A DNA stretch of 64,000 nt from assembly GCF_002005225.1 (NCBI RefSeq), contig NZ_CP019724.1, positions 7,792,001 to 7,856,000 on the forward strand. The letters run 5' to 3'. Made by a program: the position numbers and the translations under genes. Positions within the stretch are counted from its first letter, which is position 1; the number at the start of each line of letters is the position of its first letter. Below are positions 53,773 to 62,383 of this stretch, piece by piece. A model generated the notes under the pieces. That model had not been told where the DNA came from, made no database searches, and worked only from the letters and a program-made list of their open reading frames with translations. This stretch comes from Streptomyces pactum. GTDB taxonomy: Bacteria; Actinomycetota; Actinomycetes; Streptomycetales; Streptomycetaceae.

Positions 53773-53792
53773 TCGCCGACATCCGTCGGCGA
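53773..53792. promoter_or_regulatory. Inverted repeat upstream of the ABC exporter genes
   Basis: TCGCCGAC-ATCC-GTCGGCGA is a perfect 8-bp inverted repeat 41 bases before the permease GTG. It may be an operator or an RNA hairpin in the leader. Confidence 0.45.
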
Positions 53793-53832
53793 AGTTCTCC
53801 TCCCAACCGTTGTCGAAAGGCCGGGCGAAGAC

Positions 53833-54921
53833 GTGTTTGTCGCCTTGAGAGACCTGACGTTCGCCAAGGGGCGGTTCGCCCTGATGGCAACCGTCGTCGT
53901 ACTGATCACCCTGCTGGTCGGGCTGCTGTCCGGGCTGACCGCCGGCCTCGCCCGGGAGAACGTCTCCGCCGTCACGTCCCTGCGCGCCGACCGGATCGCC
54001 TTCGCCGCGCCGAGCGGCGGTCAGGACCTGTCGTACGCGGACTCCACCGTCACCGAGGACCAGTGGCGCCAGTGGGCCAAGGCGCCCGGCGTCCGAGGCG
54101 CCGAGCCGCTCGGCATCACCACCACCCGCGCGACCGCGGACGGCCGGAGCACCGGTGTGTCCGTCTTCGGCGTGGAGCCCGGCTCGGACCTGGCACCCGG
54201 CGGGGACCGCCTCGACGACCGCACGGTCCTGGTGCCGCCCGCCGCGGCCGGGGAACTCGGCGTCCGTGAGGGGGACACCGTCGCCCTCGCCGGCCGGCGG
54301 CTGACCGTCGCCGCCACCGATCGTGACGTCTCCTTCAGCCACACCCCCGTGGTGTGGACCAGCCTGCGCACCTGGCAGGCCGTCGCCCCGCCCACCGCGG
54401 GCGCCGACCGGCCCGCCGCGACGGTGATCGCGCTGGACACCGGATCCGGCGCCGACATCCCGGCTACGGACCGGGCGGCGGGCACCGAGACCGTGACGAA
54501 GCAGGAGTCGCTCTCCGCGATCGGCTCCTACACCTCCGAGAACGGCTCGCTGCAACTGATGCGCGGCTTCCTGTTCGCCATCTCCGCCCTGGTCGTCGGC
54601 GCCTTCTTCACCGTGTGGACGATCCAGCGCAGCGGCGACATCGCCGTACTGAAGGCCCTGGGCGCCACCACCGCCGCACTGCTGCGCGACGCGCTCGGCC
54701 AGGCCGTCGTCCTGCTGGCCGGCGGCACCCTCGCCGGCACCGCGGCCGCCGCCGCGATCGGCGCCGCGGTGTCCGGCTCGGCCGTCCCCTTCGTGCTCAC
54801 TCCCGCCACCGTCCTCGTCCCGGCCGCGGTGATGGTCCTGCTCGGCGGGCTCGGGGCCGGCCTCGCCGTTCGCCGTATCACCTCCGTGGACCCGCTGACC
54901 GCCCTGGGGAGCGCCCGATGA
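53833..54921 (+). CDS. FtsX/MacB-type ABC exporter permease
   Basis: A 362-residue permease with the FtsX layout: one helix near 17-40 (MATVVVLITLLVGLLSGLTAG), a large extracytoplasmic domain (about 45-230), then three helices near 240-350. IQRSGDIAVLKALGATTAALLRDALGQA is the conserved FtsX loop. GTG 53833 is used, with GCGAAG before it. Its stop overlaps the ATPase start in ATGA. Such pairs usually export peptides or lipids or resist antimicrobials and are controlled by the adjacent two-component system. Confidence 0.87.
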   Translation: MFVALRDLTFAKGRFALMATVVVLITLLVGLLSGLTAGLARENVSAVTSLRADRIAFAAPSGGQDLSYADSTVTEDQWRQWAKAPGVRGAEPLGITTTRATADGRSTGVSVFGVEPGSDLAPGGDRLDDRTVLVPPAAAGELGVREGDTVALAGRRLTVAATDRDVSFSHTPVVWTSLRTWQAVAPPTAGADRPAATVIALDTGSGADIPATDRAAGTETVTKQESLSAIGSYTSENGSLQLMRGFLFAISALVVGAFFTVWTIQRSGDIAVLKALGATTAALLRDALGQAVVLLAGGTLAGTAAAAAIGAAVSGSAVPFVLTPATVLVPAAVMVLLGGLGAGLAVRRITSVDPLTALGSAR

Positions 54922-55601
54922 GCCTGCGTCTGACCGACATCACCCTCACCTACCCCGACGGCGACGGCCGCCTGACCGCCCTCGACCGCGTCACCCTGGA
55001 CGTCCCGCGGGGCACCGTGACCGCCGTCATCGGCCCCTCCGGCTCGGGCAAGTCCAGCCTGCTGGCCGTCGCCGCCACCCTCATCACGCCCGACTCCGGC
55101 ACCGTCACCGTCGACGGCGCCGACACCACCGGGATGAGCCGCGGAGACCTGGCCGGCCTGCGCCGGCACCGGATCGGCGTCGTCTTCCAGCAGCCCAACC
55201 TGCTGCCGGCGCTGACCGCGGCCGAGCAGCTCCAGGTGATGGCCCACATCGACGGGCGCCGCCCGCGCGCCGCCCGCGGCCGGGCGCTGGACCTTCTCGG
55301 CGCGGTCGGGATGGCGGACCGGGCCGACCGCCGGCCCCACCAGCTCTCCGGCGGTCAGCGCCAGCGCGTCAACATCGCCCGCGCCCTGATGAACGACCCC
55401 GGTGTGCTGCTCGTCGACGAACCCACCAGCGCCCTCGACCACGAGCGGGGCGCCGCCGTCATCGGCCTGATCACCCGCCTCACCCGGGAGCGGGGCACCG
55501 CCACCGTGCTGGTCACCCACGACCACGCCCATCTGGCGGTGGCCGACCGCGTCACCGAGGTGCACGACGGACGGCTGACGCCGCCCGCACCGGCGGGCTG
55601 A
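54918..55601 (+). CDS. ABC exporter ATP-binding protein
   Basis: A 227-residue ATPase of the MacB/LolD group. Walker A is GPSGSGKS (39-46), Q-loop FQQPN, signature LSGGQRQRV, Walker B LLVDEPTSALD and the His switch in LVTHDH. It partners the FtsX-type permease with which it overlaps. Confidence 0.94.
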   Translation: MSLRLTDITLTYPDGDGRLTALDRVTLDVPRGTVTAVIGPSGSGKSSLLAVAATLITPDSGTVTVDGADTTGMSRGDLAGLRRHRIGVVFQQPNLLPALTAAEQLQVMAHIDGRRPRAARGRALDLLGAVGMADRADRRPHQLSGGQRQRVNIARALMNDPGVLLVDEPTSALDHERGAAVIGLITRLTRERGTATVLVTHDHAHLAVADRVTEVHDGRLTPPAPAG

Positions 55602-55617
55602 CCGTACGACCGCGGGG

Positions 55618-56049
55618 TCAGGCGCCGCCGGGCCGGAGCCGGTCGGCGGCGTCCGGCGGCTGGATCCGCATGCCGGGCCGCCGCCGGTGCACGGTCAGGT
55701 ACGTCACCCCGTCCGGGCCGGCGACGACGCCACGGGTCGAACCGTGCGGCAGCCAGGTCAGGACGCCCGCGTGCAGGGGCCGCTCCCCGTCGGTACGGAC
55801 GAGGGCGGCCTCGCCGTGGAGGACGAGCAGCAGGACGTCCAGGTCCGGTTCGGTGTGCGTGTCGACCCGTCCCGCCGGGGGGAGTCGGACGACGTTGGCG
55901 TCGAGCTGCCGCCCCGGTTCGGCGAGCTTCCACAGCGCGCCGGCCGGCGCGTCACCGCCGCCGGACACGAGATCCGCGGTGTCGCACAGGATTCGGGGGA
56001 GGGGAGGATCGGCCGCCGGTGCGGGGGAACCGCCGTCTTCCGGTGCCAT
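55618..56049 (-). CDS. Cupin-fold protein next to nsrR
   Basis: A 143-residue single-cupin protein. RLPPAGRVDTHTEPDLDVLLLVLHGEAALVRTDGE carries the first cupin motif with His in THTEPDLD, and GVLTWLPHGSTRGVVAGPDGVTYLTVHRRR the second. It could bind iron or another metal. It is divergent from the nitric-oxide regulator gene and shares the candidate NsrR site, so it may help in nitrosative stress; similar small proteins (hemerythrin or cupin) accompany nsrR in other genomes. Function not known. Confidence 0.75.
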   Translation of the reverse strand: MAPEDGGSPAPAADPPLPRILCDTADLVSGGGDAPAGALWKLAEPGRQLDANVVRLPPAGRVDTHTEPDLDVLLLVLHGEAALVRTDGERPLHAGVLTWLPHGSTRGVVAGPDGVTYLTVHRRRPGMRIQPPDAADRLRPGGA

Positions 56050-56112
56050 CAGGCGTCACCGTCCGTCGCACGGCGCCCGGTGACGCACTCCACAAAGCCT
56101 TTGCCGTAAGTA

Positions 56113-56136
56113 AACACGAATCCATTATGCGCATTT
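56113..56136. promoter_or_regulatory. Candidate NsrR site between the cupin and nsrR genes
   Basis: AACACGAATCCATTATGCGCATTT shares the half-site AACACGAAT and the central AT pattern with the hmp site at 56712. It overlaps the presumed nsrR promoter, allowing autoregulation and control of the divergent cupin gene. Confidence 0.65.
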
Positions 56137-56151
56137 GATAGCGTCCTGGCC

Positions 56152-56598
56152 GTGCGGCTGACGAAGTTCACCGACCTGGCGCTGCGTTCCGTCATGCGCC
56201 TGGCGGTCGTGAGAGACGGTGACGACCCCCTGACCACACGCGAGGTGGCCGAGGTCGTCGGTGTGCCGTACACGCACGCGGCGAAGGCCATCACCCGCCT
56301 GCGGCACCTCGGTGTCGTGGAGGCGCGGCGGGGCCGCGGCGGTGGGCTGACGCTGACCGGTCTGGGGCGGCACGCCTCGGTGGGCTGGCTCGTTCGTGAA
56401 CTCGAAGGCGACGGTGAGGTGGTCGCCTGCGAGGACGACCCGCCGTGCCCGCTGCGGGGCGCGTGCCGGCTGCGGGGTGCGCTGCGGAACGCGCAGGAGG
56501 CCTTCTACACCGCGCTCGACCCGCTGACCGTGGCCGACCTGGTGGCCTCGCCGACCGGCCCGGTCCTGATCGGCCTGACGGAGCGTCCGCCCGGGTGA
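56152..56598 (+). CDS. nsrR: Rrf2-family nitric-oxide-sensing repressor NsrR
   Basis: A 148-residue iron-sulphur regulator with winged helix at 1-70. Its cluster ligands can be read directly: Asp8 (KFTD), Cys93, Cys99 and Cys105 (ACEDDPPC ... GAC). These are the same positions as in the well-studied S. coelicolor NsrR, where a 4Fe-4S cluster reacts with NO and releases DNA. GTG 56152 lies seven bases after TAGCGT, so the message is probably leaderless. The next gene encodes the NO-detoxifying flavohaemoglobin. Confidence 0.93.
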   Translation: MRLTKFTDLALRSVMRLAVVRDGDDPLTTREVAEVVGVPYTHAAKAITRLRHLGVVEARRGRGGGLTLTGLGRHASVGWLVRELEGDGEVVACEDDPPCPLRGACRLRGALRNAQEAFYTALDPLTVADLVASPTGPVLIGLTERPPG

Positions 56599-56711
56599 CG
56601 GGCGGCCCGGCCGCCGGGCGGTCGGACGCCCGCGGTCGGATGTCGAGCGGCGGACAGCCCGGCAGTCGACAGCCGAGCCGTCGGTATCCGAGTCGCCGAG
56701 CCGTGACCGAA

Positions 56712-56734
56712 AACACGAATATCATCTACCAATT
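56712..56734. promoter_or_regulatory. Candidate NsrR operator of the flavohaemoglobin gene
   Basis: AACACGAATATCATCTACCAATT is a weak inverted repeat with the same AACACGAAT half-site as upstream of nsrR. It contains TATCAT, a possible -10, and ends five bases before the ribosome site of hmp. Confidence 0.75.
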
Positions 56735-56745
56735 AAGGAGCCGCC

Positions 56746-57942
56746 GTGCTCTCCGAACAGTCCCTACCCGTGGTCCGGGCCACCCTTCCCGCGGTGGGAG
56801 CGGCCATCGGTGACATCACCACGCTGTTCTACCGGAAGCTGTTCGACGCCCACCCCGAGCTGCTGCGGGACCTGTTCAACCGCGGGAACCAGGCCAACGG
56901 GGAGCAGCAGCGGGCCCTGGCGGGCTCCATCGCCGCGTTCGCCGGCATGCTCGTGGAACACCCCGACGCCCGCCCGGACGTGATGCTCTCCAGGATCGCG
57001 CACAAGCACGCCTCGCTCGGCGTCACCTCCGACCAGTACAAGATCGTCCATCGCCATCTGTTCGCCGCGATCGCGGAGGTGCTCGGCGACGCCGTCACCC
57101 CCGAGGTCGCCGCCGCCTGGGACGAGGTCTACTGGCTGATGGCCAACGCCCTCGTGGCCGTCGAGGCCCGCCTCTACCGGGAGGCAGGGGTCGCCGAGGG
57201 AGAGGTCTGGCGCCGCGTGGAGGTCGTCGAGCGGCGCGAGGAGAGCCCCGACGCGGTCTCCTTCGTCCTGCGGCCGGCCGACGGCCTGCCCGCACGGCCG
57301 TTTTGCCCGGGTCAGTACGTCAGCGTGCGCTCCTCACTGCCCGACGGCTCCCGGCAGATCCGCCAGTACAGCCTGTCCGCCGGGCCCGGCCGGACCGACC
57401 GGCGCATCACCGTCAAACGCGTCCAGGGCGACGGGCGGCCGGACGGCGAGGTCTCGTCCTGGCTCCACGCGCACGTGCGCGTGGGTGACGTGCTCACCGT
57501 GTCGGCTCCGTTCGGCGACCTGTCGCCGGCCGAGCACGACGGCCCGCTGCTGCTGGCCTCCGCCGGAATCGGCGTCACCCCCATGCTGGCCGTGCTGCAC
57601 CACTTGGCCGCCGCCGGCGCCACCCGGCCGGTGACCGTCGTCCACGCCGACCGCACCCCCGTCTCGCACGCCCACCGGCAGGAACAGCTCGACCTGATAC
57701 GCGCGCTGCCCGACGCCCGGCTCCACCTGTGGTACGAGGAGCCCGGCGACCGGGCGCCGGAGGTATCGGCCGGCCGCGCCGACATCTCCGGCCTCGAACT
57801 GCCCGAGGGGCTCACGGCCTACCTGTGCGGCCCGGTGCCCTTCATGCGCGCCGTCCGCGGCGACCTGCTGCGCCGCGGGGTGCCCGCGCAGGCCATCCAC
57901 TACGAGGTCTTCGGCCCCGACCTCTGGCTCGGCGAGCAGTAG
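56746..57942 (+). CDS. hmp: Flavohaemoglobin (nitric oxide dioxygenase)
   Basis: A 398-residue enzyme oxidising NO to nitrate with O2 and NAD(P)H. Residues 1-140 are the globin: TyrB10 in FYRKLF (29), GlnE7 region NQANGEQQ, proximal His88 in AHKHASLGV. Residues 150-255 are the FAD domain with RQYSLS, and 260-398 the NAD domain with ASAGIGVTPMLAVL and CGPVPFM; YEVFGPD is the usual C-terminus. GTG 56746 follows AAGGAG. Regulation by the neighbouring NsrR is expected. Confidence 0.95.
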   Translation: MLSEQSLPVVRATLPAVGAAIGDITTLFYRKLFDAHPELLRDLFNRGNQANGEQQRALAGSIAAFAGMLVEHPDARPDVMLSRIAHKHASLGVTSDQYKIVHRHLFAAIAEVLGDAVTPEVAAAWDEVYWLMANALVAVEARLYREAGVAEGEVWRRVEVVERREESPDAVSFVLRPADGLPARPFCPGQYVSVRSSLPDGSRQIRQYSLSAGPGRTDRRITVKRVQGDGRPDGEVSSWLHAHVRVGDVLTVSAPFGDLSPAEHDGPLLLASAGIGVTPMLAVLHHLAAAGATRPVTVVHADRTPVSHAHRQEQLDLIRALPDARLHLWYEEPGDRAPEVSAGRADISGLELPEGLTAYLCGPVPFMRAVRGDLLRRGVPAQAIHYEVFGPDLWLGEQ

Positions 57943-57968
57943 CGGGAGGCGGTGGCCGGACGTCACCG

Positions 57969-57994
57969 GCCCGCCGCGGGGATTCGTGGCGGGC
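57969..57994. terminator. Bidirectional hairpin after hmp
   Basis: A 10-bp stem (GCCCGCCGCG with one G-T pair) and six-base loop lies between the convergent stops at 57942 and 57996. Confidence 0.65.
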
Positions 57995-57995
57995 G

Positions 57996-58346
57996 TTAGG
58001 CCGCCGCGGTGAACGCGGTGGTGATGGCGGTGTCGACGCGGGCGTGCACGACCAGCCGCGGGCCCGAGGCGTCGGCGTTGTTCTCCAAGAGCCGACGGGC
58101 GGGGGCGCTGTGGGTGACCACGCACATCAGGACGCCGAGCCGACCGCACCACTGATGGGCCCGGAGCACGGCACTCACCGCGGCGTGACCGGCGGCCCGC
58201 TCGGTGAGGACGATGACGACCGGGGTCGGCTGATGAGCGTCGACCAGGTTGGTGATGTGCGTGGTCAGCGTGGCCCGCCCGTCGATTCCCGGGTCCTGGT
58301 CCACCGTGATGACCAGGACCCCATGCTCCAGGGTGTGGGACAGCAT
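57996..58346 (-). CDS. Small STAS-like protein
   Basis: A 116-residue protein, ATG 58346 with CGGAGG upstream. The fold pattern (LEHGVLVITVDQDPGIDGRATLTTHITNLVDAHQPTPVVIVLTERAAGHAAVSAVLRAHQWCGRLGVLMCVVTHSAPARRLLENN) resembles an anti-sigma-factor antagonist (STAS) domain: beta strand, helix, strand, helix. The usual phosphorylated serine position (DSSG) is replaced by ERAAG, so it may not be switchable by kinase. No anti-sigma gene lies beside it. Confidence 0.65.
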   Translation of the reverse strand: MLSHTLEHGVLVITVDQDPGIDGRATLTTHITNLVDAHQPTPVVIVLTERAAGHAAVSAVLRAHQWCGRLGVLMCVVTHSAPARRLLENNADASGPRLVVHARVDTAITTAFTAAA

Positions 58347-58524
58347 CGTGGCCTCCGATCCGACGCCTGGTGGCGAAGTTGTGTTCAGTGAAGGTGCCCG
58401 GTTCCGCGTTCGCAACGCGCCCGCGTCCGGACCGGCGGCCGCCCGGTGCCGTGCAAGGGGCACTGAGTACGATCGTCCCGTCCGCCGGCCTCCCCACCCT
58501 GATCGACGCAAGGAGCCCCCACCG

Positions 58525-59208
58525 TTGCCCGCCCTGCTGCCCCCGCCCCGTACCGGGCCCCGCCTGCTGAACCCGGAGCGGCTGACACGGGTCGAGGACG
58601 GCGAACGGCTGCACGCCCTGCTGTGGCGCCCGGGACCGGGCTGGCGGATGGCCAGCAGCGCCGTGCTGGGCGGGGGCATCGCCGACCGCGCATGGGTGCT
58701 CAACGCCCAGGTCGCCCACGGCTACCGGCGAACCGACCCGGCGCGGCACCTGGCCGGCCTGGCCCACGCCGCCGGCGCCCGGGGGCCGGGGGTGGGTCTG
58801 ATGACCGCCGCCGACGTGTCCGCTTCCGCACAGGCTAGGGACGGCGGTGCGGAAGCCGTGGTGACCGCGGGGATCTCGGTACGCGGATGGGCGGCCTCAC
58901 CCGAACAGGGTGCCGTCGAGCCCGCCGCACCGGGGACGATCAACATCGTCGCCGCGCTGCCGGTCGCGCTGAGCGACGCCGCCCTGGTCAACGCCGTGAT
59001 GACGGCGACCGAGGCCAAGGTGCAGGCGCTGGTGGACGCCGGCCTCGACTGCTCCGGCACGCCCACGGACGCGGTGTGCGTCGCCGCCCGCGCCGAGCGG
59101 TCCGGAGCCGGGGCCCACGCCTTCGCCGGCCCGCGCTCCGAGTGGGGGGCCAAGCTGGCCCGGGCGGTCCACGGGGCCGTGCTTTCCGCGCTGCCCACCG
59201 GCCCGTGA
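58525..59208 (+). CDS. cbiZ: Adenosylcobinamide amidohydrolase (CbiZ family)
   Basis: A 227-residue protein with a TTG start at 58525, chosen because AAGGAG lies nine bases upstream and no ATG or GTG is better placed. The CbiZ pattern is clear: SSAVLGGGIADRAWVLNAQVAHGYRRTDPARHL near 50, GLMTAADVS, VTAGISVRGWA and the GTINIVAALPVALSDAALVNAVMTATEAKVQAL block, then DCSGTPTDAVCVAA. CbiZ cleaves the aminopropanol side chain of adenosylcobinamide to salvage incomplete corrinoids. No other cobalamin gene or B12 riboswitch was seen nearby. Confidence 0.87.
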   Translation: MPALLPPPRTGPRLLNPERLTRVEDGERLHALLWRPGPGWRMASSAVLGGGIADRAWVLNAQVAHGYRRTDPARHLAGLAHAAGARGPGVGLMTAADVSASAQARDGGAEAVVTAGISVRGWAASPEQGAVEPAAPGTINIVAALPVALSDAALVNAVMTATEAKVQALVDAGLDCSGTPTDAVCVAARAERSGAGAHAFAGPRSEWGAKLARAVHGAVLSALPTGP

Positions 59209-59219
59209 GCCGGGATCGG

Positions 59220-59480
59220 TCACAACGAGGTCCTGCGCCGCACCGCGACCATCCGCAGGGCCAGCGCCACGGTGAGCAGCACCCAGGCCACGGCGCAGTA
59301 CGCCCACGCCGTCGCGCCCCGCGCGAGATCCACGGCGCTCCACACGGCCCACAGCGCGAGAACGACACACAACGCCGTCCACGCGATGTCGGCGAGGCGG
59401 GTGCGCAACTGCGCGCGCTGCCGGGTGCCCGGTTCCAGATCGCCGAGACCGCTGCCGGTGGGTCCCTGCCGCTCGTTCAC
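59220..59480 (-). CDS. Small membrane protein
   Basis: An 86-residue protein. GTG 59480 has AAGGAGG five bases upstream. Two hydrophobic helices (about 32-50 and 55-75) follow a polar N-terminus, and the C-terminus is basic (VRRRTSL). No family recognised. Confidence 0.65.
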   Translation of the reverse strand: MNERQGPTGSGLGDLEPGTRQRAQLRTRLADIAWTALCVVLALWAVWSAVDLARGATAWAYCAVAWVLLTVALALRMVAVRRRTSL

Positions 59481-59617
59481 GTCGGCCTCCTTGGTGGGAA
59501 CGCTGAAGAGTGAACTCCTGGTACCCGCAGGGAGGTTGCGCAAGCGGCGAGGGGGGAACACGTGTGTGGGGGTGACCCGGACCGGGCCGCCCCCACACAC
59601 GCGTCAGCCTCGGGCGA

Positions 59618-60301
59618 TCAGCGCTGGGAGGTCTTCTGCAGCGCCTTGTCGAGCGCGGCCTTGAAGCCGTAGGCCCACAACTGGTTCACCCGGCTGCGCT
59701 CGTTGGCGTTCGGGTAGGCGTTGGTGCAGGACGGGCCGGGGCCGCCGCCCGACATCAGCTCGCTGCACGGGCCGGAGTAGTGGTCGGGCAGACCGAGCAC
59801 GTGCCCGGTCTCGTGGGCGGTCACGCGGGTCGAGTCGTACTGCTGGTTCTGCCGGTAGTCGAGGAAGATGTAACCGTTGCCGTGTCCGTCCGTGGACGCG
59901 TACGAGCCGCGCGAGTCGTTGCCCTCGTAGTACGCGAAGTCCGCGCCCGAGCTTCTCTCCGCGAGCCGTACGTTGGACACCGAGCTGTTCCAGATCTGAG
60001 TGGAGCGGGATATCTGCGAGCGGAAGCTGGGCGCGTTGGCGGCGCTGTAGTAGACGGTGACGGCCGCCGTCGAGGTCGGGTTCGCGGCGCGCTTCTCGGC
60101 GACGGACTTGATGACCGCCTCGAAGAACGCCCGGTTGGCGGCGGCGTCCTCGCCCGAGCCGGCGGAGGGCTGGTAGCCGAGGTGAGCGCCCTGGGCCGGT
60201 GCCTGGGGAGCGGTGGCCGTCGCGGCGGGACCGGCGCCGAGCACGGCCGCCGTCAGGCCGAGGCCGACCGCCGTGGACAGCAGGGGCAGGCTGATACGCA
60301 T
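59618..60301 (-). CDS. snpA: Snapalysin, small neutral metalloprotease (M7)
   Basis: A 227-residue pre-pro-protease. Signal peptide 1-28 ending ATA, a short propeptide to about 85, then the compact M7 catalytic domain. The zinc site is HETGHxxGxxD with His163, Glu164, His167 and Asp173. Two cysteines (in GPCSEL and PSCTN) form the single disulphide. It is a milk-hydrolysing protease secreted by Streptomyces. The divergent LysR gene is its usual activator. Confidence 0.95.
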   Translation of the reverse strand: MRISLPLLSTAVGLGLTAAVLGAGPAATATAPQAPAQGAHLGYQPSAGSGEDAAANRAFFEAVIKSVAEKRAANPTSTAAVTVYYSAANAPSFRSQISRSTQIWNSSVSNVRLAERSSGADFAYYEGNDSRGSYASTDGHGNGYIFLDYRQNQQYDSTRVTAHETGHVLGLPDHYSGPCSELMSGGGPGPSCTNAYPNANERSRVNQLWAYGFKAALDKALQKTSQR

Positions 60302-60387
60302 CGATGACTCCTTGTGTGGGGGAGTGGGGAGAGAAGTCGTCACCGGTGAGTGTGGAGCCCCTGTGAGCCCGCGTGATGATGGCAACA

Positions 60388-60410
60388 GGTGATAGGGCGG
60401 GGCTATCACC
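60388..60410. promoter_or_regulatory. Candidate SnpR operator
   Basis: GGTGATAG-N7-CTATCACC is a perfect interrupted palindrome in the divergent snpA-snpR promoter region, of the size and symmetry expected for a LysR-family activator. Confidence 0.75.
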
Positions 60411-60518
60411 CGCCGTGCGGCCACCCCGGACCAGCTTCTACCGGAGTGCAGAACTCGCCCTGTTCCGCCGCGTTTTGTTCACCTGGCGCAACCAACTGTT
60501 CCGCTTTACGCTCCCTGC

Positions 60519-61457
60519 ATGGAGCTCGAGGTGAGGCACCTACGCGCATTGTGCGCCATCGCCGACGCCGGCAGCCTGCACCGGGCGGCACGCCAACTGG
60601 GCGTCGCCCAGCCCACCTTGAGCACTCAGCTCGCCCGCATCGAACAGGCCCTGGGCGGGCCCCTGTTCACCCGCGAACGCACCGGCTGCCGCCCCACCCC
60701 ACTCGGCCGGACGGTCCTCGGCCGGGCCCGTCCGCTACTGGCCGACATGCGCACCCTGGTCCGCGAGGCCCGCGCCGCCGCGGCCGGCGGCGACAGCCGG
60801 CTGCGCGTCGGCTCCACGGCCAGCCGCGCCCTGGCCGGGTGGCTGCGCCGGCTCAGACAGCCGGGCCTGGAACCGACCCTCCAGATGGACGTCTCCGCCA
60901 ACGCCCTGTTGCGCCGGGTGTCCGAGGGCCAGTTGGACGTCGCCTTCGTGCACGAGGTCGAGGGCTGCCCGCTGCGCGTGCCCGAGGGGCTGCGGCTGCG
61001 GGTCCTCGTCGAACGCGAGCCGCAGTTCGTCATGCTGCCCGCGGACCACCCCGCGGCCACCCGGTCCGTGGTCCGCCTCGCCGACCTGGCCGACGACCGC
61101 TGGATGGTCGACCCCACCGTCGACGGCGAGTGGGACGGCGTGCACCGCGTGCTGCGCGCCGTCGGCCTCAACCCACGCGTCCTGCACGGTGACTACCACA
61201 CCGCCGCGTCCCTCGTCGCCACCGGCGAGGTCGTCACCGTCTGCCAGCCCAGCTCCCAGTCCCGCCCCGACATGGCCGTACGGCGCCTGTCCGGCGACCC
61301 GCTCGGTGTACGCCTGCTGCTGGCCGCGCGCACCCGGGCCGAGCTGGACGCCGTCTACCCGGCGCTGGAGGAGGCGTACTGGGAGGCGGCCCGCCAGTCC
61401 ACCGCCTACCGCGAGTGGCTCGAACACGCCGGGCCCCGCCTCGTACCGACCCGCTAG
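60519..61457 (+). CDS. snpR: LysR-family activator of the snapalysin gene
   Basis: A 312-residue regulator. The helix-turn-helix is at 1-62 (LEVRHLRALCAIADAGSLHRAARQLGVAQPTLSTQLARIEQALGG), and the effector-binding domain covers about 92-295. The divergent placement 217 bp from snpA is the classical snpR/mprR arrangement in Streptomyces, where the regulator switches on protease transcription. Confidence 0.93.
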   Translation: MELEVRHLRALCAIADAGSLHRAARQLGVAQPTLSTQLARIEQALGGPLFTRERTGCRPTPLGRTVLGRARPLLADMRTLVREARAAAAGGDSRLRVGSTASRALAGWLRRLRQPGLEPTLQMDVSANALLRRVSEGQLDVAFVHEVEGCPLRVPEGLRLRVLVEREPQFVMLPADHPAATRSVVRLADLADDRWMVDPTVDGEWDGVHRVLRAVGLNPRVLHGDYHTAASLVATGEVVTVCQPSSQSRPDMAVRRLSGDPLGVRLLLAARTRAELDAVYPALEEAYWEAARQSTAYREWLEHAGPRLVPTR

Positions 61458-61530
61458 CCGTATCGGCCATTGCGGTGGTTCTCCACCCGAACCGGTATGG
61501 CAAGAGGGTCATATGGTTACGGAGAGGTGT

Positions 61531-62286
61531 ATGAGCTCTGTGCGACGTCTTCCGCCTCTTCGTTCGATGGCCGTCATCTGTGCCCTGGGCAGTTCCGTCC
61601 TGCTGATGACCGGCTGCACGAACGCCGACACGACACGCTCCAGTGTCGCCGAGGCGGCTCAGACCACTCCTCCCACCACGTCCCCCACCAACACGGCTAC
61701 TACCACCGCCACCGCTTCCCCCTCTCCTTCGGAGTCCCTGACCGACGACCGGTCCGAGCGCCAGGCCCTGGTCCCGAAGGCGGAGGTCACCTGGGACAAG
61801 GCGGCCGACACGGCCGTCAAGGAGGTCCCCGAGGGCAAGCTCGTCGAACTCGAGCTGAAGCCCACCTCCGCCGAGGCCACCGCGTCGACCGGTTCGCCCA
61901 GCCCGAGCATGCCGAACCCGGCACCCAGCCAGGGCGCCCCGGAATGGGAGGCCAAGGTCGCCGCCCCCGACGGCACCGTGCACCGGATCGACATCGACGC
62001 GGTCTCCGGCGAGGTCTTCCGCACCCAGGCCGAGGACCAGGACGCCGACGACAAGCAGCAGATCGCCGACTGGCTGGAGCAGGCGTCCCAGACGCCGGAG
62101 CAGGCCGTGAAGGCGGCCACCGACAAGGCCAAGGGCACCGTCACGGGCGTCGAGCTGGACGAGAACGACGACCAGCAGCTCCTGTGGGCCGTCGACGTGG
62201 TGTCGACCGACAACTGGAACAAGACGACCGTGGACGTCGACGCATCGAACGGCAATGTCCTGCGCGAGCACGTGGACCGCGACTGA
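61531..62286 (+). CDS. Lipoprotein with PepSY-like domains
   Basis: A 251-residue lipoprotein. ATG 61531 follows GGAGAGG closely; ATG 61513 in the same frame is an alternative. The lipobox is LLMTGC, followed by about 45 residues of Thr/Ser/Pro-rich linker. The mature domain reads EVTWDKAADTAVKEVPEGKLVELELKP ... WEAKVAAPDGTVHRIDIDAVSGEVFR and a second similar block to the end, i.e. two PepSY-type units. Such proteins are thought to modulate proteases outside the cell; its place downstream of a protease locus is suggestive. Confidence 0.8.
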   Translation: MSSVRRLPPLRSMAVICALGSSVLLMTGCTNADTTRSSVAEAAQTTPPTTSPTNTATTTATASPSPSESLTDDRSERQALVPKAEVTWDKAADTAVKEVPEGKLVELELKPTSAEATASTGSPSPSMPNPAPSQGAPEWEAKVAAPDGTVHRIDIDAVSGEVFRTQAEDQDADDKQQIADWLEQASQTPEQAVKAATDKAKGTVTGVELDENDDQQLLWAVDVVSTDNWNKTTVDVDASNGNVLREHVDRD

Positions 62287-62322
62287 GCACCGGCCCCAGC
62301 CCTGCGGGAAGAACCGGATCAG

Positions 62323-62368
62323 CACGACGGGAGCAGCCGGGTGGAGTCACCCGGCTGCTCCCGTCGTG
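62323..62368. terminator. Long perfect bidirectional terminator
   Basis: A 21-bp perfect inverted repeat with loop GAGT stands between the convergent lipoprotein and transporter genes. It is the strongest hairpin in the window. Confidence 0.92.
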
Positions 62369-62383
62369 CGTGTCCGAAGGGCG

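Noticed and set aside
58249..58524. Longer N-terminus for CbiZ
   Set aside because: The upstream residues are Pro/Arg-rich and the TTG at 58525 has a well-spaced AAGGAG site.
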